From NCBI GenBank assembly GCA_934234275.1, contig CAKQHU010000107.1:1-5013 (forward strand): a stretch of 5,013 nucleotides of DNA, in the 5' to 3' direction. The stretch comes from an uncultured Phascolarctobacterium sp. (GTDB lineage Bacteria > Bacillota > Negativicutes > Acidaminococcales > Acidaminococcaceae). The position numbers were made by a program, and so were the translations under genes. This document shows, one piece after another, positions 1 through 4,757 of this stretch (position 1 is its first letter; each line of letters opens with the position of its first letter). The notes beneath the pieces are model-generated. The model ran no database searches, had not been told where the DNA came from, and saw nothing but the letters and a program-made list of their open reading frames with translations.

Positions 1-1
1 G

Positions 2-880
2 GATAATAACTATAGACTGGGTATTTTTTATGGTCTTGGTGCCTATCTTTTATGGGGCGTGCTGCCGATATACTGGAAGCTGCTGCAGCATGTTGAGGCG
101 ATGGAAATTTTGGCGAGCCGTTTTTTATGGTCGGCCGTTTTCGTTTTTCTCTTGTTATTGGCAACAGGCAAGCTGAACATCTTCATGCAGGAAACCAAGG
201 CTATTTTCAGCACGAAAAAAACGGCCTGCTGCATGGTGCTGGCAGCAATTATGATCAGCTTTAATTGGGGTATTTTTATCTGGGCGGTAGAAGCCGGACA
301 CATTGTAGAAACAAGCATGGGCTATTATATCAGTCCGCTGATGAATGTGCTCTTTGGTGTAGTTTTTCTGCGTGAGCGCCTTGCTAAGCTGCAGATTGCA
401 GCTGTTAGCTGCGCTGCTGTCGGCATTGGTGTGATTATTGTCCATAACGGCGGCCTGCCTTGGGTAGCATTGACACTGCCATTGACCTTTGCCTTCTATG
501 GTTTGCTGAAAAAAATTATTGTTGCCCAACCGATGACGAGTATTCTGTTGGAAACACTATTGATTTCGCCCTTGGCTGCAGGCTACTTATATTATCTTAG
601 CATCAACGAAGGTACTGTTTATCAAAGCTGCGATATGAGTACGCTGCTGCTCTTGGCAGGTGCGGGCGCTGTTACGGCGACACCGATGCTACTGTTTACG
701 GCCTGCGCGCGTAAGCTGCCTTTGAATATTGTAGGCTTTTTGCAATATATTTCGCCGTCGATATCGCTGATGATTGGCGTGCTGATTTACGGTGAACCGT
801 TTACAGGTACCACTGCTGCAGCCTTTGGCTGCATTTGGGCGGGACTGGCGCTGTTCATCTGGTCGCAGATAAGAAGATAA
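2..880 (+). CDS. rarD: RarD-type EamA/DMT-superfamily permease (5' end cut by window edge)
   Basis: This is a polytopic inner-membrane permease of the drug/metabolite transporter superfamily, RarD branch, with two EamA halves and about ten hydrophobic segments. A GTG at 59 could be taken as the start, but the frame stays open to base 2 and encodes NNYRLGIFYGLGAYLLWG, the usual RarD N-terminus. The true start therefore lies a few codons left of the window. In all, 292 residues are visible, close to the family length of roughly 290-310. Family-like blocks include NWGIFIWAVEAGHIVETSMG followed by GYYISPLMNVLFGVVFLRER in the middle, and GFLQYISPSISLMIGVLIYGE near the C-terminus. E. coli RarD was named from a chloramphenicol-sensitivity context, but the substrate of the family is not settled and I assign none. 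No downstream partner is co-transcribed: a terminator follows within 5 bp of the stop and the next genes converge. Confidence 0.93.
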   Translation, partial: DNNYRLGIFYGLGAYLLWGVLPIYWKLLQHVEAMEILASRFLWSAVFVFLLLLATGKLNIFMQETKAIFSTKKTACCMVLAAIMISFNWGIFIWAVEAGHIVETSMGYYISPLMNVLFGVVFLRERLAKLQIAAVSCAAVGIGVIIVHNGGLPWVALTLPLTFAFYGLLKKIIVAQPMTSILLETLLISPLAAGYLYYLSINEGTVYQSCDMSTLLLLAGAGAVTATPMLLFTACARKLPLNIVGFLQYISPSISLMIGVLIYGEPFTGTTAAAFGCIWAGLALFIWSQIRR

Positions 881-884
881 AAAT

Positions 885-927
885 AAACTCCTGCAGGCAG
901 GCTAGAGGCCCGGCAGCAGGAGTTTTT
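885..927. terminator. Bidirectional rho-independent terminator between rarD and the toxin-antitoxin operon
   Basis: A perfect 10-bp inverted repeat pairs AAACTCCTGC (885-894) with GCAGGAGTTT (916-925). The + strand runs into a T-tract at 923-927. On the minus strand the stem is followed by TTTATTTTT, read from 887 down to 879. The hairpin lies 4 bp after the rarD stop and 4 bp beyond the antitoxin stop, so it can end transcription from both converging units. Confidence 0.88.
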
Positions 928-931
928 GGCG

Positions 932-1207
932 TTATATGGATACAAGTTTTATTTTTAATCCGAGTGGATGCATAATTTTTAGGAGCGTATCCAGTTTTGG
1001 TGTAGTTTTTCCTGACTCAATACGCGCAATGGATGATTGCGGAAGTCCGCAAAGCTGTGCTAATTCTCTTTGACTTATACCAAGGGCGTTGCGTTTTTCA
1101 ATCATTGCACTGACAATTGCAGTCAACTCGTCTATTTCTTCCATCAGTAAATTATTATTTTCGTCAATGTTTTTTACATACTCTTTGTAATCTTGCCATG
1201 TTCTCAT
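932..1207 (-). CDS. XRE-family antitoxin of a HigBA-type toxin-antitoxin pair
   Basis: This 91-aa protein has a typical lambda-Cro/XRE helix-turn-helix at about residues 36-80 (IEKRNALGISQRELAQLCG, then PQSSIARIESGKTTP). The putative recognition helix is at about 58-65. The 35-residue charged N-terminus (WQDYKEYVKNIDENN...) resembles the leader of HigA-type antitoxins that follow a Gp49/RelE-like toxin. It should neutralise the toxin encoded just upstream and, with it, repress the operon through the inverted repeat at 1608-1637. The ATG overlaps the toxin stop as ATGA (1204-1207), which suggests translational coupling. It also has its own strong ribosome site AGGAGGT (1214-1220, 6 nt from the ATG). 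Stronger initiation of the second gene would favour antitoxin excess. Function is inferred from family and gene order. The exact HigA subfamily is not certain. Confidence 0.88.
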   Translation of the reverse strand: MRTWQDYKEYVKNIDENNNLLMEEIDELTAIVSAMIEKRNALGISQRELAQLCGLPQSSIARIESGKTTPKLDTLLKIMHPLGLKIKLVSI

Positions 1208-1572
1208 TTTTGGACCTCCTGACGTTTTAAATATTGTCTACGGTTATTTATAGCTTGCTCAAACTCTTTCCTTGGAATTTTTTGAGTCTTTTTTCTGAAG
1301 TGATGCAGCAAAACAAAGCGGTCATTTGTGTAGGAAAAATAAAGAATACGATTGTTTCCGGGACGTAATTCCCAAATTCCGTCAGCAATATATTTTGTAA
1401 TAGTTTCCGGTAAATAAGTACTTTTCTTTTCCAATAAGTTTAAGTATAAGCATATTTGCTTGTATTGAATACGTGCATCTTTATTGGTAAGTGCCTTGAT
1501 GCGTAAGGTTTCCAAAAATTGCCATACAGAAGAATTTCCTCGTGAGTCTGCATAAAATTCAATAGTATACAT
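1204..1572 (-). CDS. Gp49/HigB-RelE-like type II toxin (probable mRNA interferase)
   Basis: This 122-aa basic protein matches the phage-derived Gp49-like group of the RelE/ParE superfamily. Characteristic blocks are an N-terminal strand MYTIEFYAD, then WELRPGNNRILYFSYTNDR (about 67-85), then FVLLHHFRKKTQKIPRKEFE (about 86-105) and a following helix with an AINNRR segment. In the family such proteins are usually ribosome-dependent mRNA endonucleases. The Arg/Lys/His cluster at 90-98 and Arg70/Arg75 are plausible functional residues, but I infer this from pattern only. Length is near the family norm and nothing looks truncated, so the module seems intact. The start is supported by AGGAGT at 1581-1586, 8 nt upstream of the ATG. 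It is the first gene of the operon, the HigBA order. The pair is visibly more AT-rich than rarD or the 3399-4757 gene, which fits acquisition by transfer. Confidence 0.87.
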   Translation of the reverse strand: MYTIEFYADSRGNSSVWQFLETLRIKALTNKDARIQYKQICLYLNLLEKKSTYLPETITKYIADGIWELRPGNNRILYFSYTNDRFVLLHHFRKKTQKIPRKEFEQAINNRRQYLKRQEVQK

Positions 1573-1607
1573 ATTAGTGCACTCCTGTCATTTTATTACT
1601 GCTCACA

Positions 1608-1637
1608 CATTATGATAGCATGTATGCTATCATAATG
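1608..1637. promoter_or_regulatory. Operator of the toxin-antitoxin operon: perfect 14-bp inverted repeat
   Basis: CATTATGATAGCAT (1608-1621) and ATGCTATCATAATG (1624-1637) are exact reverse complements separated by GT. The repeat fills the spacer of the toxin promoter, covers its -10 and overlaps its -35, so a bound XRE antitoxin or toxin-antitoxin complex would block RNA polymerase. Autorepression is the rule for this class. The binding itself is inferred. Confidence 0.85.
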
Positions 1638-1640
1638 CAA
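1612..1640 (-). promoter_or_regulatory. Sigma-A type promoter of the toxin-antitoxin operon
   Basis: On the minus strand, -35 TTGCAT (1640-1635) and -10 TATCAT (1617-1612) are separated by 17 bp. The -10 matches consensus at 5 of 6 positions and the -35 at 4 of 6. Transcription would start near 1605 and leave a leader of about 30 nt before the toxin ATG at 1572. Confidence 0.75.
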
Positions 1641-1662
1641 GCAGTTTAGTTTTTAATAAAAA

Positions 1663-1694
1663 AGGAGTATTGCAGTTGGTACTACAATACTCCT
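1663..1694 (-). terminator. Left-facing terminator-like hairpin behind the toxin-antitoxin promoter
   Basis: AGGAGTATTG (1663-1672) pairs perfectly with CAATACTCCT (1685-1694), and an inner AGT/ACT pairing surrounds a TGGT loop. Read on the minus strand, the stem is followed at once by TTTTTTATT (from 1662 down), a good U-tract. The + strand side has no T-tract. No minus-strand gene lies to its right before 1877, so it would stop stray antisense transcription from the yeiH side, or it may be left over from a former neighbour. Confidence 0.65.
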
Positions 1695-1817
1695 AAGAGA
1701 ACGACAACAATATTTAATTATTTATATTTTACCACAAAAACGCTTGTTGTTACAAAAATTTTAATGATTCTTTGGGAATAAATCTGTTCCACAGAAAGAG
1801 CTAGCAATCCTCCATTT

Positions 1818-1847
1818 TTGAAAAATCCATGCTGACTATGTTATAAT
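1818..1847 (+). promoter_or_regulatory. Extended -10 promoter of the YeiH-family gene
   Basis: TTGAAA (1818-1823), an 18-bp spacer and a perfect TATAAT (1842-1847) preceded by TGT, an extended -10 (TGn). The start site would fall near 1854, giving a leader of only about 20 nt. It looks like a strong housekeeping promoter, and I see no operator overlapping it. Confidence 0.8.
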
Positions 1848-1864
1848 TATATTTGTTTTTTTAC

Positions 1865-1870
1865 GGAGGT
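1865..1870 (+). promoter_or_regulatory. Ribosome binding site that fixes the YeiH start
   Basis: GGAGGT lies 6 nt upstream of ATG 1877. It falls inside the N-terminal extension that a TTG start at 1853 would give, so the ATG is preferred. Confidence 0.85.
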
Positions 1871-1876
1871 GTTACA

Positions 1877-2905
1877 ATGAACTTTTTCTCAGATAAGTGG
1901 CGCGGTATCATATTATGTGCTGTTTTGGCAGTACCGTGCTGGTTTTTGGGCAAGCTGGTGCCTGTAGTAGGCGCACCGGTCTTTGCAATTCTTTTAGGCA
2001 TGTTGGTAGCGCTTGTGTGGCCCGTACAGGCTGCATTTAAGAGCGGTGTAGGCTTTGTATCCAAAAAGGTACTGCAGTATGCAGTAATCCTGCTTGGCTT
2101 CGGTCTGAATATTTCTGTTGTACTGGCAACCGGCAAACAGTCACTGCCGATTATCGTCTGCACGATTGCAACCTCGCTTATCGTGGCCTATGTATTGCAT
2201 AAGGTGATGAACATCCCCGGTAAGATTTCCACACTTATCGGTGTTGGTTCGTCTATCTGCGGCGGCAGTGCGGTGGCAGCGACAGCGCCTGTCATCAAGG
2301 CAGACGATGAAGAGGTGGCGCAGGCTATCAGCGTTATCTTTTTCTTCAACGTGTTGGCAGCACTGCTTTTCCCCTGGTTGGGTACGGTGCTAGGATTTTC
2401 TACGACAAGCGGTGAAGCCTTCGGTATTTTTACGGGTACGGCGGTGAACGATACTTCTTCGGTTACGGCAACTGCGGCAACCTGGGATGCTATGTTCGGC
2501 TTAGGTACGGCAACGCTGGATAAGGCGGTAACGGTTAAGCTGACGCGTACGTTGGCAATTATTCCGATTACGCTGGTATTAGGTTATCTTGTAGGCAAGC
2601 GTGAACAGGGTACCAATCATGATGTGAATATCAGGAGCATTGTGCCGAGCTTCATACTTTATTTCGTGCTGGCTTCGCTTATCACTACGTTGGCAACAAG
2701 TATGGGCGTGGCGGCAGAGGTTTTTGTACCGCTCAAATGGCTCAGCAAGTTCTTTATCGTTATGGCGATGGCTGCGGTAGGTCTGAATACGAATATCGTC
2801 AAGCTTGTGACAACAAGCAGCAAGCCTTTGGGATTAGGTCTTGGCTGTTGGGCAGGCATTACGGTTGTGAGCCTGCTTTTGCAGCATCTGCTTAACCTTT
2901 GGTAA
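1877..2905 (+). CDS. yeiH: YeiH-family (UPF0324, putative sulfate exporter) membrane protein
   Basis: This 342-aa integral membrane protein has about ten hydrophobic segments. It belongs to the YeiH/UPF0324 family, grouped as putative sulfate exporters, though the substrate is not firmly established. Recognisable blocks are [12 protein letters not shown] (about 69-80), [19 protein letters not shown] (122-140) followed by [36 protein letters not shown] (about 183-200) and [17 protein letters not shown] further on. I chose ATG 1877 rather than the in-frame TTG at 1853. GGAGGT (1865-1870) sits 6 nt upstream of the ATG, the TTG would coincide with the expected transcription start, and the residues between encode part of the ribosome site. 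No LysR regulator is adjacent, unlike the yeiE-yeiH pair of E. coli. The gene is monocistronic between its own promoter and a terminator. Family identity is very likely; the transport role is only inferred. Confidence 0.92.
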   Translation: MNFFSDKWRGIILCAVLAVPCWFLGKLVPVVGAPVFAILLGMLVALVWPVQAAFKSGVGFVSKKVLQYAVILLGFGLNISVVLATGKQSLPIIVCTIATSLIVAYVLHKVMNIPGKISTLIGVGSSICGGSAVAATAPVIKADDEEVAQAISVIFFFNVLAALLFPWLGTVLGFSTTSGEAFGIFTGTAVNDTSSVTATAATWDAMFGLGTATLDKAVTVKLTRTLAIIPITLVLGYLVGKREQGTNHDVNIRSIVPSFILYFVLASLITTLATSMGVAAEVFVPLKWLSKFFIVMAMAAVGLNTNIVKLVTTSSKPLGLGLGCWAGITVVSLLLQHLLNLW

Positions 2906-2930
2906 GCAGAATAAAATTTAATTTTTTACC

Positions 2931-2975
2931 GGAAACAGCGACAAATAATAGTTTGTTCGCTGTTTTCAGCGTTTT
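2931..2975 (+). terminator. Probable terminator after the YeiH-family gene
   Basis: AAACAGCGA (2933-2941) pairs with TCGCTGTTT (2957-2965). G2931-C2967 and a G-U pair extend the stem outward. CAAA/TTTG (2942-2945/2952-2955) continue it inward past a one-base bulge. The U-tract is weak and displaced (TTTT at 2972-2975), so termination may be partial. It lies 25 bp after the yeiH stop. Confidence 0.6.
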
Positions 2976-2995
2976 AAAAGGCAGTTTTGCTTGTG

Positions 2996-3013
2996 AGCGG
3001 GACGAAGCGGGAC
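2996..3013. repeat. Tandem direct repeat AGCGGGAC x2, 10-bp period
   Basis: AGCGGGAC occurs at 2996-3003 and 3006-3013, one helical turn apart, in a locally GC-rich patch just left of the DnaA-box cluster. Its meaning is unknown. It could be a protein-binding pair. Confidence 0.5.
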
Positions 3014-3047
3014 CCCTAGATATAGTGTTGTGGAAATCTCCCCCTAG
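3013..3047. repeat. Direct repeat CCCCTAG x2
   Basis: CCCCTAG is present at 3013-3019 and again at 3041-3047, 28 bp apart and immediately upstream of the first DnaA box. The second copy sits in a run of five C. Two short copies could be chance. Confidence 0.4.
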
Positions 3048-3059
3048 TTGTTATTAAAG

Positions 3060-3207
3060 TTATCCACAGATTGTGCATAACATGTTGATAATTGTGTAAA
3101 ATCCTTGTAAACAAGCCACTTTTTTCTCAGAGGCTGGTGGATAACACTCTGCATAACTAAAAGTTATGCACAAAAACTGTGGATAAGTCTGTTGATACTG
3201 TTGATAA
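3060..3207. other. DnaA-box cluster, oriC-like (or DnaA-titration/regulatory site)
   Basis: Four 9-mers match TTATNCACA exactly: TTATCCACA at 3060-3068 (+) and 3178-3186 (-), and TTATGCACA at 3164-3172 (+) and 3072-3080 (-). Three more differ from TTATCCACA by one base, all on the minus strand: 3083-3091 and 3199-3207 (TTATCAACA) and 3136-3144 (TTATCCACC). Weaker two-mismatch copies lie at 3093-3101, 3148-3156 and 3190-3198, also minus. They form two groups (3060-3101 and 3136-3207), mostly spaced 9-16 bp apart and mostly in one orientation. AT-rich DNA follows on the right (3235-3380), which could serve as an unwinding element. This density is typical of a bacterial oriC. dnaA, dnaN and rpmH are not in the window, so the alternative is a datA- or DARS-like DnaA-binding locus or a DnaA-controlled promoter. 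Confidence 0.72.
3104..3115. promoter_or_regulatory. Palindrome CTTGTAAACAAG (operator-like)
   Basis: CTTGT and ACAAG flank AA, in the gap between the two DnaA-box groups. Its core TTGTAAACAA differs by one base from the palindrome core at 3284-3293, so the same regulator might read both. Regulator unknown. Confidence 0.35.
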
Positions 3208-3223
3208 CCTTACACTAAATATC

Positions 3224-3265
3224 GGAAAAGGGGGATATATTTTCCAGGAAAACAAGATAATTTCC
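3224..3265. repeat. Alternating GGAAAA/TTTTCC inverted repeats
   Basis: GGAAAA (3224-3229), TTTTCC (3240-3245), GGAAAA (3247-3252) and TTTCC (3261-3265) alternate, so the second can pair with either the first or the third. The middle pair makes the palindrome TTTTCCAGGAAAA. A run of five G (3230-3234) sits in the first loop, next to the last DnaA box. It may be an origin-edge structure or a transcript fold; no function is assigned. Confidence 0.35.
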
Positions 3266-3282
3266 TATTGCTGAGGTGGTAT

Positions 3283-3294
3283 TTTGTATACAAA
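3283..3294. promoter_or_regulatory. Palindrome TTTGTATACAAA, GntR/FadR-type operator candidate
   Basis: This perfect 12-bp palindrome centred at 3288/3289 fits the GT-N(2-3)-AC pattern bound by FadR-subfamily GntR regulators, the class that includes the hexuronate regulators UxuR and ExuR. It lies about 105 bp upstream of the UxaE-like gene, a plausible place for control of a sugar-acid gene. No GntR gene is present in the window, so the link is inferred. Confidence 0.45.
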
Positions 3295-3333
3295 CGCAAG
3301 TTTTTTTGCTGTCTGCAAAGTTTTTGCTTGCGT
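3294..3333. repeat. Stem-loop potential upstream of the UxaE-like gene
   Basis: ACGCAAG (3294-3300) and CTTGCGT (3327-3333) are exact reverse complements. Between them TTTGC (3305-3309) and GCAAA (3315-3319) form an inner stem around TGTCT. The outer right arm covers the candidate -35 of the downstream promoter. No T-tract follows directly, so I do not call it a terminator. It could be a second operator or a cruciform. Confidence 0.4.
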
Positions 3334-3356
3334 AATAGACGATTTTTGTTCATAAT
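3328..3356 (+). promoter_or_regulatory. Candidate promoter of the UxaE-like gene
   Basis: TTGCGT (3328-3333), a 17-bp spacer and CATAAT (3351-3356, 5 of 6 positions). The -35 is poor. The start site would be near 3363, with a leader of about 36 nt. A weak -35 inside an inverted repeat fits a regulated promoter, but other start points in this AT-rich DNA are possible. Confidence 0.35.
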
Positions 3357-3398
3357 ATTACTATGACTAATTGTAAGTAAATGGAGGAAGATTAGGTT

Positions 3399-4757
3399 AT
3401 GGCATTAAAGCAAATGGATGCATTGGCAGCTTTGCGTGAAGCTGCAGGTGAAGTTATAGAAGCTTCTTTGTGTGAGATTCAGGGCGGCTGGCTGGCGCTG
3501 GTACGTACTCAGGACGGCAAGCGCCTGGCTTTTGCTGCAAAGGGTGAAGCTGCGCTGAGCGCACTGTGGAAGGATGTTGAAAAGGAAGCAGACGTTAAGG
3601 ACGTACATGTTGCAGTTATGGCACTGAATGCAAATAATGCTGCGCTGGTGCGCCGCTATGTTAAATGGACCGCACCGACTGCCTGCGGCACTAAAGGTGC
3701 CAGCATCGGCTTCAGCGATTGGCTGGGCGAGGCAGATGCAGTTGTGGCGGAGCTGTTCGGCAAACGTCAGCTGAAACCAGTATTGGTTGATTTTACTACC
3801 GAGGACAGCGAGGCTTTGCAGCGCTATTTTGTACAGGCTGTGGATACTGCAACCTGGGGTGTGCTCGAAGAGGGCTACAAGGAAGGCTACGGCGCTAATG
3901 CTGCCGGCCTGAAAACCGAAGAGGAAATCGTGAAGGCTCTGCTTTACGGTTACAGCATGATTGGTTTTGACTGCAGCGATAAGATTGACCTGGGCATTGA
4001 AAAGCTGTCTGATGATGCCGTTGATAAACGCTTTGAGCAGTTCAACGAAACCTTCCGTGCAGCTGTGCATGCCTCTTATCTGAACGCAGAGTTCAAGGTT
4101 GGCACCAGCAAGATTACCTTTACCGAAAATCAGCTGCACCGCATCGTTCTGGAATACGGCGAAGCAATTATGCATATCCAGTTCATCTACAACTCCTATC
4201 TGAAGAATACTCCGTGGGATATTGACTTTGAGCTGGATTTGTCCAAGCCCGGTAAGGTGCTGACTCCGCAGGAGCATTACCTGATCGGTAACGAGCTGCA
4301 GCGTAACGGTATTAAGCTGAGCTCTATCTGCCTTGACCCGCTGAAGGACGCAGAGGCTGTAAACGATAACCTGCAGCTGCACTGCGAGATTGCCGATACC
4401 TTCGGCTATCGCCTGAGCTTTAAAAATGCGGATATCGCTATGAACGATACCGCTGCTGCTATGAAATATCTGAAGGGCAAGGTTCATTTCAAAATGAACA
4501 ATATCCTCTGGATGAGCGCAATAGAGCTTGCCAAAGCTTTAGATGCTGACCTGTTCGGCAAGCTGTGTGCTGCCTGCGGCTGTGAGGCTACAGCAGATGC
4601 TGCTGACCGTGCACTGGTGCTTGGCTACAGAAAGGCGCTGAATCCGAAGGAGGAAGGCAATGTTGCTGCTGACATGAAGGCTTTCCTGGAAGCGCATCAT
4701 GCTGAATATGCTGCTGCAATCAAAGAGAATGTAGCTGCAAAATTAAAGAATATCTAA
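3399..4757 (+). CDS. Divergent UxaE-family (tagaturonate epimerase-like) protein
   Basis: This 452-aa soluble protein has no signal peptide or membrane segment. I recognise the layout of the UxaE family, whose characterised member in Thermotoga interconverts tagaturonate and fructuronate. Matching blocks are SIGFSDWLG (102-110), ATWGVLEEGYKEGYGANAA (151-169) followed by GLKTEEEI, DFELDLS (276-282) with TPQEHYLIGNEL (289-300), YRLSF (337-341) and VHFK (362-365). Several positions differ from the consensus I remember: GLGDRLG-like is GFSDWLG, the SLHSGSDKF-like block is SFKNADIAM (340-348), and the KTAGTSYLEALR-like block is KMNNILWMSAIE (from 365). Catalysis by the usual mechanism is therefore doubtful, and it may be a paralogue with another substrate or role. 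GGAGGA at 3383-3388 supports ATG 3399. The gene is monocistronic, ends at a strong terminator, and its regular CTG/AAG/CGT codon choice suggests good expression. The substrate is unproven. Confidence 0.72.
   Translation: MALKQMDALAALREAAGEVIEASLCEIQGGWLALVRTQDGKRLAFAAKGEAALSALWKDVEKEADVKDVHVAVMALNANNAALVRRYVKWTAPTACGTKGASIGFSDWLGEADAVVAELFGKRQLKPVLVDFTTEDSEALQRYFVQAVDTATWGVLEEGYKEGYGANAAGLKTEEEIVKALLYGYSMIGFDCSDKIDLGIEKLSDDAVDKRFEQFNETFRAAVHASYLNAEFKVGTSKITFTENQLHRIVLEYGEAIMHIQFIYNSYLKNTPWDIDFELDLSKPGKVLTPQEHYLIGNELQRNGIKLSSICLDPLKDAEAVNDNLQLHCEIADTFGYRLSFKNADIAMNDTAAAMKYLKGKVHFKMNNILWMSAIELAKALDADLFGKLCAACGCEATADAADRALVLGYRKALNPKEEGNVAADMKAFLEAHHAEYAAAIKENVAAKLKNI

Larger units (their letters stand above)
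1695..1876. other. AT-rich leader region upstream of the YeiH-family gene
   Basis: I see no gene here. Apart from the promoter at 1818-1847 and the ribosome site at 1865-1870, the stretch holds only AT-rich sequence and one loose inverted repeat, ACAACAA (1704-1710) and TTGTTGT (1744-1750), whose arms are 33 bp apart. That spacing is too wide to interpret. Confidence 0.5.

Noticed and set aside
59..61. GTG as the start of the RarD-type gene
   Set aside because: The frame continues upstream to base 2 and encodes the conserved RarD N-terminus including the first membrane segment, so this GTG is an internal valine.
155..529. Minus-strand open frame opposite rarD (also 43-318)
   Set aside because: These are antisense shadows of a clear RarD coding region. 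The peptides are His/Gln/Cys-rich and not protein-like.
1853..1855. TTG start for the YeiH-family gene
   Set aside because: It coincides with the expected transcription start, and the ribosome site GGAGGT lies between it and ATG 1877.
1861..2163. Minus-strand open frames opposite the YeiH gene (also 2659-2859)
   Set aside because: They are low-complexity Thr/Pro/Ala shadows of a recognised membrane protein on the other strand.
3294..3348. Terminator reading of the ACGCAAG/CTTGCGT hairpin followed by TTTTT at 3343
   Set aside because: The T-tract is about nine bases from the stem and the outer stem is only 7 bp with a large loop, so it does not fit an intrinsic terminator.
2906..3398. CRISPR array, tRNA or riboswitch in the long intergenic region
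   Set aside because: The repeats are 9-mers of DnaA-box type in both orientations with irregular spacing. No long direct repeats, cloverleaf or known riboswitch core is visible.
3405..4487. Long minus-strand open frame of 360 codons opposite the UxaE-like gene
   Set aside because: It is antisense to a gene with a good ribosome site, family-like blocks and a terminator. The translated protein is Cys/Gln/Leu-rich with no family resemblance and has no clear ribosome site.
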